Part shown: piece after piece, positions 1 to 7,010 of the stretch
Layout of the letters: every line of letters begins with the position of its first letter
How positions within the stretch are numbered: position 1 is the first letter of the stretch
Assembly: GCF_006546655.1 (NCBI RefSeq)
Contig: NZ_VIAQ01000015.1
Location: forward strand, 558,001-622,000
DNA from: Methanolobus vulcani
GTDB taxonomy: Archaea > Halobacteriota > Methanosarcinia > Methanosarcinales > Methanosarcinaceae
Direction of reading: 5' to 3'
Length of the DNA: 64,000 nt
Program-made: the position numbers and the translations under genes
The notes under the pieces: model-generated
Database searches by the model: none
What the model was told of the DNA's origin: nothing
Seen by the model: the letters and a program-made list of their open reading frames with translations, nothing else

Positions 1-976
1 CATCGACTAAGTACATGTTGTTGTACTCCTCAAAACAGAGAGGAATATTCACACCTGCAGGACATGGCATACAATACTGGCAGGCAGTACAGCCTACTTT
101 CATCACTTCGCGATATTTGGCAGTTACTCTGTTTACCAGTTGCAATTCCACATCTGTCAGAGAATCAGGATGCGCTTCACCTGCAATCTTAAGATTCTCT
201 TCGATATGTGCTTCCTCATTCATACCGGAAAGTACTACTGTGATCTCCGGGTGGTCCCATATCCAGCGCAGAGCCCATTCTACAGGTGATCTTTTTGTCG
301 GAGCTTCGTCCCATATATCCTGTACAGCCCGAGGCACGTTCTTTACAAGGTTTCCTCCACGCAGAGGTTCCATTATAATGACACCAAGACCTTTGGAAGC
401 AGCATATTCCATGCCAGCAGTACCTGCCTGGTTTGTTTGATCAAGGAAGTTGTACTGAATCTGGCAGAAGTCCCAGTCATAAGCATCCACTATACGGTTG
501 AAATCCTCGCTTGCTCCGTGGAAGGAGAAACCAGCGTTGATGATGCGACCATCAGCTTTGGCCTGTTCAAGAAACTCGATCGCACCAAGCTTCTCAATAT
601 CATCCCACAGGTCACCGACAATATAGTGGAGAAGATAATAATCAATATGATCAGTGTTCAATTTCTCAAGCTGGGCATTGAGGAACTTGTCCATATCTTC
701 CCTTGTTTCTAAAAGGAATGAAGGGAGTTTTGTTGCAAGCTTCACTTTTTCACGGTAGCCGTCAGCAAGGGCACGACCAAGGAAAGGTTCACTCTCACCC
801 ATATGATATGGCCAGGCGGTGTCAATATAGTTCACACCATGATCAATTGAGTCGCGAATTTGCCTGGTGGCTCTTTCTTCATCTATGCTGCCGTTTTCTT
901 TTGAGGCAAGACGCATGCATCCGAATCCAAGGATTGAAAGCTCATCCCCATTTTTTGGCATTTTTCTGTATAACAT
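1..976 (-). CDS. Aldo/keto reductase with C-terminal Fe-S domain, AKR1 (3' end outside window)
   Basis: NAD(P)H-type aldo/keto reductase of the subfamily that carries a C-terminal ferredoxin-like domain. The window edge removes the end, leaving about 325 codons. I translated it from the minus strand. It starts MLYRKMPKNGDELSILGFGC, and AKG at 974-976 is an ATG preceded by an AAGGAG Shine-Dalgarno (SD) site. The AKR tetrad region reads VNYIDTAWPYHMGE (Asp, Tyr), then ATKLPS (Lys) and YYLLH (His), so the fold looks catalytically complete. The first Cys cluster (C-T-A-C-Q-Y-C-M-P-C) begins near residue 302. It is a close paralogue of the gene at 12883-14082. Two palindromic operator-like sites lie just upstream. 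The substrate is unknown. Confidence 0.88.
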   Translation of the reverse strand, partial: MLYRKMPKNGDELSILGFGCMRLASKENGSIDEERATRQIRDSIDHGVNYIDTAWPYHMGESEPFLGRALADGYREKVKLATKLPSFLLETREDMDKFLNAQLEKLNTDHIDYYLLHYIVGDLWDDIEKLGAIEFLEQAKADGRIINAGFSFHGASEDFNRIVDAYDWDFCQIQYNFLDQTNQAGTAGMEYAASKGLGVIIMEPLRGGNLVKNVPRAVQDIWDEAPTKRSPVEWALRWIWDHPEITVVLSGMNEEAHIEENLKIAGEAHPDSLTDVELQLVNRVTAKYREVMKVGCTACQYCMPCPAGVNIPLCFEEYNNMYLVD

Positions 977-1025
977 TTGAGTTCTCCTTTTGTTTTGAAT
1001 TGAATAAGATTAGATCATCGCATAT

Positions 1026-1086
1026 TGACTGAACAGTCAGTCATAGAGGGATTTGTTAATATATATTTGCTTTGATTGACCAATCA
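1026..1086 (-). promoter_or_regulatory. Double TetR-type operator around the AKR1 TATA box
   Basis: Two perfect 6-2-6 inverted repeats occur here: TGACTG-AA-CAGTCA at 1026-1039 and TGATTG-AC-CAATCA at 1073-1086. Between them, on the minus strand, is the TATA-like stretch AAATATATATTAA (about 1055-1068), about 80-90 bases upstream of the AKR1 start. The same operator-TATA-operator layout recurs upstream of the hydrolase at 17830, and single sites precede tetR (18545-18558) and the permease (19963-19980). The repressor is inferred to be the TetR protein at 17953-18528. Confidence 0.7.
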
Positions 1087-1145
1087 CTCCTTAAAAAGTT
1101 GAAAAAAATTAACTTTCAGTTAGATTCATTTGGATATTTGTCAGA

Positions 1146-1460
1146 TCACAGGAATTCCATACTGATACTTCCTGTATCTTTGGCAAGTGTACCCGACATG
1201 AAACCTGATTCTATACAACATACATGCATCACTGCACAGGGCACAAGGCATGTGGAAGTGCATCTTGCCACTTTAGCATTTTCCATTACAAGATTATCTT
1301 TTATATCGAACAGATCCATCATATCGACTTCCAGATGAGACATCTTTTTAATCTTCTCACATGGAGTGTCGATATCAACAATTATCTTTTGACCATCCTT
1401 TCTACCCCTGACAACATGAGTGAACCCACAAATATTGGAATTTACCTTTACTTCTGTCAT
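1146..1460 (-). CDS. Small cysteine-rich protein downstream of RamA
   Basis: A 104-aa soluble protein. The start is set at the ATG 1458-1460, which overlaps the RamA stop as ATGA and has AGGAGG nine bases upstream. An in-frame earlier ATG at 1481 lies within ramA and is less likely. The C-terminal half has a Cys cluster (C-T-S-T-C-L-V-P-C ... C-C), which may bind metal or an Fe-S cluster. I recall such proteins as a methanogen DUF (DUF6951) found near methyltransferase genes, but that name is unverified. Tight coupling with ramA suggests a role in corrinoid-protein activation or methyl transfer. A short hairpin and a T-rich stretch (minus strand, near 1100-1125) may end the transcript. Confidence 0.75.
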   Translation of the reverse strand: MTEVKVNSNICGFTHVVRGRKDGQKIIVDIDTPCEKIKKMSHLEVDMMDLFDIKDNLVMENAKVARCTSTCLVPCAVMHVCCIESGFMSGTLAKDTGSISMEFL

Positions 1461-3127
1461 TGAAATCCTCCTGCAGCCCATGTAGGAAGAACTGAAAGTG
1501 AATAATCATGCATGAGCTTTATTTCCTTGTAGTCAAGGGCATGTATCGGACACACGCTCACACATCTTTTGCATGCCGTCCCCAAACATTTAAGGGTATT
1601 ATACTCTGCAATGAAGCTACCGTCTACATTTTTAATGGATATTGCGTTCTCAGGACATTCATTTTCACATTTGTGGCACATTATGCATCCCACTGCCAGT
1701 TCTTCAAGGGTGATACCGATATCATCTATCACTTCTACACGGCCTGTGCCGGTTTCACTGATATCTTCCGTGGCCCTTTTCTCAAGTACAGGATCGGCAA
1801 TAGGAGCTGGTAGTTCAGGCAATTTAGACATCTTCAAAAGTTTCCGGTACATCTCCATGGACATGCCCTCTGTCCAGTATCCCAATTCACAGGCGTAGAG
1901 CTTCTTGAAGGTTTCACTGGTAGCCATCATAAGATGATCGGCCTTTATGTTTCCTGCCAATTCGATCAGCACATCAAGTTTCACATTTTCAAGAACGATG
2001 TCCCTTGCAAGAGAGAGAGACGTATTTCCAAATTGCACTGTTCTCTTTGTAAAATCCGGGCATGAGCCTATTTTTCTTGCTTTGGCAGGGTTGACATAGG
2101 TTCCGGAAGCACCGCTCATATACATGGTCTCAAGATTCTCATAGGCAATACCGGATTCATGTATCAAGGTCAACTGAGCAGCCCTTATAGCACCTATGGC
2201 CTTACCAGCCTCAATTATATCTTCTTCTGATATCTCTATTCCCTCACCCAATTCGATCCTTCCGTATTTTAGTCTGGGAGGACTTGTAATTAGTCCGGTA
2301 TCTATCGCAAGAGACAATATAGAAATAAGACCAGTTCCCGTAACCCCAACCGGTACTATACCTGATCTTTCAATTATCGTTCCGCTTATCGGGTCTATAA
2401 GATGACCTTTTTCAACGTCCATATTCTCATTCAGTACGTATATTCTCCAGAACTTATCTTCCAGATCAACATCCGTGATAGCTCCAGGAGCTGCAAGCAT
2501 ACCACAACTTATACCCTGTCCTTCTATAGCAGGTCCGGCGGCAGCACTTCCTGTTATTATCCTGTGACCGACTTTTATGGCCATCTCAGCATTCGTTCCG
2601 TAATCCGTCACAAGAGTTGGTTCTTCCTGTTCAAGAAAATCTGTCTCCACCATCATAGCGAGAGCATCTGCCCCGATCTCATGCTCAATGGCAGGTGGAA
2701 TGATAATCAAACAATTCTCAAGGTTCAGGATTCTATGGAATATATCCGTGGCCTTGAAAATCCTGGCATCACGTTGTATGTTGTCTATGCCCAGTCTTTT
2801 TCGCATATTCCTTCCCACATAGGCCAGGTCACGTATCTCCGAATTCTGGAAAAGGGAAAGCTGGATCGGGTTACCACAGACAGCTATCTTTGATATCTGC
2901 AAGGGATCAACATCGAATCCTTCTATCATTTTACCGACAGCATCTATGATTACACCATGTGCCACATCTTCTCCAATAGATATGGCAAAGTCAAGATGAT
3001 CTGTCACGTTCCCACCTGGCAACGGATGCTTCATTGTCATTGAAGTCTTAATTACTTCTTTTGTTTCCAGGTCAATCAACTGAGCCCTAAAGCCACTAGT
3101 TCCCACATCTAATGCAATTCCATACAT
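1457..3127 (-). CDS. ramA: RamA-like corrinoid protein reductive activase (ASKHA ATPase with two 4Fe-4S clusters)
   Basis: Catalyses ATP-dependent reduction of inactive Co(II) corrinoid to Co(I) in methylamine or methyl-sulfide methyltransferase systems (family knowledge). The N-terminus has the actin/Hsp70-type nucleotide loop YGIALDVGTSG. A second glycine-rich segment (VTDYGTNAEM) and a GVTGTGLISIL segment follow. The last ~75 residues carry two ferredoxin clusters, C-I-M-C-H-K-C-E-N-E-C-P and C-L-G-T-A-C-K-R-C-V-S-V-C-P. The start at 3125-3127 (about 556 aa) puts the ATPase loop at the N-terminus and follows a GGGG SD-like stretch. An upstream ATG at 3166 would lie inside the methyltransferase remnant. 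Assignment to RamA rather than another paralogue rests on domain order only. Confidence 0.88.
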   Translation of the reverse strand: MYGIALDVGTSGFRAQLIDLETKEVIKTSMTMKHPLPGGNVTDHLDFAISIGEDVAHGVIIDAVGKMIEGFDVDPLQISKIAVCGNPIQLSLFQNSEIRDLAYVGRNMRKRLGIDNIQRDARIFKATDIFHRILNLENCLIIIPPAIEHEIGADALAMMVETDFLEQEEPTLVTDYGTNAEMAIKVGHRIITGSAAAGPAIEGQGISCGMLAAPGAITDVDLEDKFWRIYVLNENMDVEKGHLIDPISGTIIERSGIVPVGVTGTGLISILSLAIDTGLITSPPRLKYGRIELGEGIEISEEDIIEAGKAIGAIRAAQLTLIHESGIAYENLETMYMSGASGTYVNPAKARKIGSCPDFTKRTVQFGNTSLSLARDIVLENVKLDVLIELAGNIKADHLMMATSETFKKLYACELGYWTEGMSMEMYRKLLKMSKLPELPAPIADPVLEKRATEDISETGTGRVEVIDDIGITLEELAVGCIMCHKCENECPENAISIKNVDGSFIAEYNTLKCLGTACKRCVSVCPIHALDYKEIKLMHDYSLSVLPTWAAGGFQ

Positions 3128-3270
3128 TTTATTACCCCTTTTAAAATATGATGCATTGACTTCCATAGGATTGCCATCTTTTCCAGAGGTGTATTCAGTG
3201 GTACCCTGTCCACTTCTTTTAGTTCAAGAGCGTTGATAAAACGTTCCTTGGAAGTCATTTTATCTTGCAT
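3109..3270 (-). pseudogene. Remnant of an MtaA/MtbA-type (UroD-fold) methyltransferase
   Basis: A 53-codon reading frame with a strong SD site (GGAGGAG) six bases before its ATG. Residues 5-25 read MTSKERFINALELKEVDRVP, the usual N-terminus of methylcobalamin:CoM methyltransferases and other UroD-family proteins. After about 25 residues it jumps to LEKMAILWKS, resembling a motif some 30-40 residues further into MtaA/MtbA, then ends at a TAG. An internal deletion plus loss of everything downstream is the simplest reading. It overlaps the first 19 bases of ramA, so ramA may have been fused up against it by the deletion. It may still be translated as a leader for ramA. Confidence 0.7.
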
Positions 3271-3283
3271 TTAACTCCTCCAA

Positions 3284-4894
3284 TCAGGACTTTTTCAATA
3301 CGATCTTATCAATTCTCAACATATTGCTTACAGCCTCGGTAGCTGCGATAACAGCCATTTGTTTGATGCTGAAAGAATCATATACAGGAGGATTATTGGC
3401 AACGACTTCTCGCGTAAAATCGATTCTGCAGTCAATTCCCTTGTTATACGAATTGAGCATTTTCGTTATCGCATCCACTTCATTGAGACCCACGTTTCGT
3501 GCGAGTGTTCTGGGAATCTCTTCAAGGGCGTTTGCATATTCGACAACAGCGAGTTGCTCTTTTCCTTCAATGGTGGAAGAATACTGCCTGAGCATCTGTG
3601 AGAGCACAAATTCGACATCTCCTCCTCCTCTAAGGACAAGAGGATTCTTCAGTATGAATGCAGCATTATTGACTGCATCATCTACTGCTTCCTCAATCTT
3701 TTCAAGACCATAACTGAAAGGCTCCCATATCATGATCGTGGATATCAGTTGATCACTGACAGAAAGGAAAAGGAAATGCTCATTGTTTCTTTTCTCGACC
3801 TTTGCCTCATCGGCAAAACCCAGATTATGAGGCATTATATCATCCCTGATAGAAAGAATGCTTGCACCTGTTGCCTTTGAGACCATCTCCATGTCCCTTT
3901 TCTTTAGTTTCTGGAAAAGTAGAATACCATGTTTTGCGAGTGATCCCTCAACAGATTCGTCCACATCTCCTTCACAAAAGACCAGGTTAGCCCCTGAATC
4001 AATTATCTTCTGTGACATGGATCTCAGATTTCTTTCCTTTCCATGGAGGATAAGCATTGGATCGGCCAGATCATCTATTCTCAGATTGCGCTGGGAATTT
4101 ATGATCTTGCTCTCAAGTTTCACATTGCCATTAATCATGAGGACGCTTGCATTTTCCAGATGATAAGGCATATCTGACCTTGCAGGTCTTTCGTCCAGCA
4201 CCATTCCTGAAATAGATTCTATTGATGGGGTTCCTATCTTTTTTATAACTTTTACATAATCATTGAGATCTATGTGAGCATCACCATTAATATCCCGGAT
4301 CTTAGAGAGTGTCTTAAGAACGATATCAGCTATTATCCGGGCCTGATGTGCTTCAATTCCTTTACCCAGGCTGGCATTCTCTATGACAGAATGCAGGTCC
4401 CTTTCTGAGCTAATACGAATACTCTCATAATTCAGGATATCATAGGCTTTGTTCAGAGCAAGCTGGTATCCTTTTATGATGGTTGTCGGATGCAGGCCGA
4501 TAGCCATAAGTTTAGCAGCATTTTCGATAAGGGATGCAGCAAGAATGACCGCGGTCTTTGTACCATCACCGCATACCCTGTCCATGGACATCGCAAGCTC
4601 TTTAAGAGAAGTGACCACCGGATGCAATACATCTATCTGTTCAATTATCGTTTTCCCGTCACTCGTAAGATAAACATCGTCTGTTGGACTGATTATTATC
4701 TTGCTCTGACCACGGGGGCCAAAAGATGATACAAGAAGATCCTTGATATCTCTGGAAGCCTGTAGCATCTGATATATTAGCCCGTCTTCTTCAACATCCT
4801 CTTTAATTCCAATACGGTTGCGTACGCTCTGACGCAGGGTATCCATATTGTCCAGTGCATTCGCATTTTGCACATGTTCCAGCGAAGTGCTCAT
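3284..4894 (-). CDS. Divergent group II chaperonin (thermosome/Cpn60-like) protein
   Basis: A 536-aa homologue of TCP-1/thermosome subunits. Recognisable landmarks are SFGPRGQSKI (P-loop-like equatorial motif), TSDGKTII, GDGTKTAV (usual form GDGTTTAV), RGGGDVEF and a C-terminal LRIDKIVL. It departs from standard thermosomes: Lys replaces Thr in the ATP motif, the usual VxDM...GVxEP stretch before the C-terminus is rewritten, and the Gly-rich tail is absent. It starts in an ATGA overlap with the hydantoinase-like gene and sits upstream of ramA. M. acetivorans is known to encode unusual extra Hsp60 forms (Hsp60-4 and Hsp60-5). This may be one, with a dedicated role in methyltransferase or activase folding. 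Whether it hydrolyses ATP is unknown. Confidence 0.88.
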   Translation of the reverse strand: MSTSLEHVQNANALDNMDTLRQSVRNRIGIKEDVEEDGLIYQMLQASRDIKDLLVSSFGPRGQSKIIISPTDDVYLTSDGKTIIEQIDVLHPVVTSLKELAMSMDRVCGDGTKTAVILAASLIENAAKLMAIGLHPTTIIKGYQLALNKAYDILNYESIRISSERDLHSVIENASLGKGIEAHQARIIADIVLKTLSKIRDINGDAHIDLNDYVKVIKKIGTPSIESISGMVLDERPARSDMPYHLENASVLMINGNVKLESKIINSQRNLRIDDLADPMLILHGKERNLRSMSQKIIDSGANLVFCEGDVDESVEGSLAKHGILLFQKLKKRDMEMVSKATGASILSIRDDIMPHNLGFADEAKVEKRNNEHFLFLSVSDQLISTIMIWEPFSYGLEKIEEAVDDAVNNAAFILKNPLVLRGGGDVEFVLSQMLRQYSSTIEGKEQLAVVEYANALEEIPRTLARNVGLNEVDAITKMLNSYNKGIDCRIDFTREVVANNPPVYDSFSIKQMAVIAATEAVSNMLRIDKIVLKKS

Positions 4895-6825
4895 ATTACC
4901 CTCCTTGGAGAACCAACAGCCACTCCAACAATCTTTGTCTCAAGAGGTACCGTTCCGATACTTCCTATGTTATTAGATTCAAGATCAAATCTGACGTTGT
5001 CCATACTTAATCCGTAACCTGCCATATACTCTGAAACTGTTTTATTGACAAGTGAATTAGCCATGTCAAGAGCTTCCTGATAATCATCAAAAGTTTGTCT
5101 TCCATTTTCGGAAAATAGCCTATACTCTGAACTACCAGGAGCTTTTGGCCTTATCAGTACTTCTTCCCTGTAGATCACATTACCGACAAGGGCACCCACT
5201 GCATTACCTACTTCATGGTACTGCGGGACTCTTATATCCGCGTCAATGAGATATTTCATATATTTCACATATGGTGCTACCGGGGCACCCACCATTGCCA
5301 CCGGGGTTTTTATTTTGAATTTCATTAGTTCTGTGCCATTCAATATCTTTTCCAGATCTGCCTTCTTCACATTATCTGCACAGTGTGCAATGAGATTGAG
5401 CACAATACCTCTGGCTACGTCTTCTTTGAGTTTGTCACAGAGGTCGAAGGGTTCCATGGAGAAATATTCTGAAATTATAGAGGCTCCCAACATCGATGCA
5501 CTGGGATTCCATCTTACATAGTCGCCGGTCACATGAAGAACATCTGTCGGGGTGAAACCCACCTGTCTTACATATCTTTTCCGTATGAGTGCTCTCAGGA
5601 TACCTTCGAACATCAGAGGATGCTTATTTGTCCTTGATGCAATATCCGATATTGAGGAAGGTTCTTCTGTGATCGCATCGAATATTTCCATTTCTTCGAT
5701 CTCAAGTTCAGAAGCATGCAGGGAGTGGGATTTTGTCCCAATGGACATGAAGAATGTTGTTGGCTGGATGATATCGTTCATTATGCGCTTAGAGGACTTT
5801 TCAGCGTTCTGCAGTTTACTAATAATAGATGGGAATTCAGCAGCGCAAAGACATAGAGGTATGACCCTGTTAGGTCCGATATACGTTCTTTCCTTCATCC
5901 ATATATGACTGTCTCCTCCAATGGCAGAGGTGTTCATTTTAATAGCTTTTACCATTGTATCCCAGCCACCGACCACAGCGCCGGAACTGCTGATCTCAGG
6001 CATTCCACCCTGGATCATAGAGATGTCTGTACTGGTACCTCCAACATCTACGGTGAGGCAGTCTTTCAGACCCGTTAGATGTGCAGCACCCAGCAGACTC
6101 GCAGCAGGTCCGGAAAAAATGGATTCCACTGGTTTTTTCAAAGCCTCTTCTATCCTTACCAGCGAGCCGTCACATCTCATCATCATCAGGACTGAATTGA
6201 TGTTCTTAGCCTGCATTACGGACCGTACAGACCTTATGAACTGGTCTATTACAGGGATTAGCTGTGCATTGAGGAGTGCTGTCAAAGCTCTTTCGTAGGC
6301 TCCAAGATCCATGGAAAGTTCATGTCCGCAGACCACCGGAAGATCTGTCATCTCCTGTATCATTTCCTTTATCGTGAGTTCATGTTCTGGGTTCCGTACG
6401 CCAAAATATGAAGATATGGCAAACGAAGAGACCTTATGCTGGTTCATTGTTACAAATTCTTTAACGGTGTTCAGGTTACCCAGTGGTTCCACTTCATTTC
6501 CATCGGCATCATGCCTGCCTTCTATGGAAAGTATATGGTCTGTCGGAATTTTCCGGGATATATTATAACCAATAAGTATCAGACCAGCCGGGTATCCCTT
6601 GCCCTCCAGCGTGGTGTTGGTGGCAAGTGTGGTGGATACTGAGGTGAATCTTACATTCGCAAGATATTCGGCTTTGAGGCCATCAATTGAATTTACTATG
6701 CCCTTAATTAGATCAGGGTAAGTAGTAAGCGATTTGTTTGAATCTATTAATGTTCCATCTTCAAGATCCATTATCACGGCATCTGTATATGTGCCGCCAG
6801 TGTCTATGCCAAGTCCGAGATTCAT
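4891..6825 (-). CDS. Hydantoinase A/oxoprolinase-superfamily ASKHA protein
   Basis: A 644-aa ASKHA-fold protein related to HyuA/5-oxoprolinase. The N-terminus has GLGIDTGGTYTDAVI (phosphate 1 loop), and mid-protein has DVGGTSTDISM (phosphate 2 loop). Between them is the family's PVESIFSGPAASLLGAA signature. The start at 6823-6825 is chosen because it follows AAGGTGA at good spacing; an upstream in-frame GTG at 6834 lacks an SD. It overlaps the chaperonin-like gene by four bases, so the two should be translated together. Such proteins occur beside corrinoid methyltransferases in Methanosarcina. RamA is also an ASKHA ATPase, so an accessory activation or ATP-dependent step is inferred, not hydantoin hydrolysis. 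A methylotrophy role is not proven. Confidence 0.85.
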   Translation of the reverse strand: MNLGLGIDTGGTYTDAVIMDLEDGTLIDSNKSLTTYPDLIKGIVNSIDGLKAEYLANVRFTSVSTTLATNTTLEGKGYPAGLILIGYNISRKIPTDHILSIEGRHDADGNEVEPLGNLNTVKEFVTMNQHKVSSFAISSYFGVRNPEHELTIKEMIQEMTDLPVVCGHELSMDLGAYERALTALLNAQLIPVIDQFIRSVRSVMQAKNINSVLMMMRCDGSLVRIEEALKKPVESIFSGPAASLLGAAHLTGLKDCLTVDVGGTSTDISMIQGGMPEISSSGAVVGGWDTMVKAIKMNTSAIGGDSHIWMKERTYIGPNRVIPLCLCAAEFPSIISKLQNAEKSSKRIMNDIIQPTTFFMSIGTKSHSLHASELEIEEMEIFDAITEEPSSISDIASRTNKHPLMFEGILRALIRKRYVRQVGFTPTDVLHVTGDYVRWNPSASMLGASIISEYFSMEPFDLCDKLKEDVARGIVLNLIAHCADNVKKADLEKILNGTELMKFKIKTPVAMVGAPVAPYVKYMKYLIDADIRVPQYHEVGNAVGALVGNVIYREEVLIRPKAPGSSEYRLFSENGRQTFDDYQEALDMANSLVNKTVSEYMAGYGLSMDNVRFDLESNNIGSIGTVPLETKIVGVAVGSPRRVI

Positions 6826-6865
6826 TCTTGTCACCTTTTATGCGGAGGATTTGTGTGGGGATTAA

Positions 6866-6936
6866 TGTGGAGGCAGAGTGGCTTACCCCCTCTGTGTATA
6901 TTGTGGAGCAGAGCGGTTCACCACACTGTGGATATA
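6866..6936. repeat. Imperfect 35-36 bp tandem repeat upstream of the hydantoinase-like gene
   Basis: Two adjacent copies start TGTGGAGGCAGAGTGGCTTA (6866) and TGTGGAGCAGAGCGGTTCAC (6902), each ending near a TATAT or ATATA. They lie 40-110 bases upstream of the start at 6825. A minus-strand TATA-like ATTATATGAG near 6950-6959 would place them in the 5' leader. They could be a duplicated regulator site or RNA element. No function is shown. Confidence 0.6.
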
Positions 6937-6971
6937 GCCCTCATATAATGATCTTCAGATCACGCATGAGT

Positions 6972-7010
6972 AAAAAAAGGAAAAGCAGGGGGAAGTGATA
7001 GTTCCTGCTT
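6972..7010 (-). terminator. Hairpin terminator after the Mts-type methyltransferase gene
   Basis: On the minus strand AAGCAGG and CCTGCTT form a 7-bp stem with a 14-base loop, immediately followed by TTCCTTTTTTT. The stem begins in the stop codon of the methyltransferase gene. This separates that transcript from the downstream hydantoinase-chaperonin-ramA operon. Confidence 0.65.

Noticed and set aside
437-1338. Plus-strand open frames across 15-1338
   Set aside because: They lie opposite the AKR1 or DUF6951-like genes and their promoter. Their sequences have no family resemblance and the minus-strand genes are clear.
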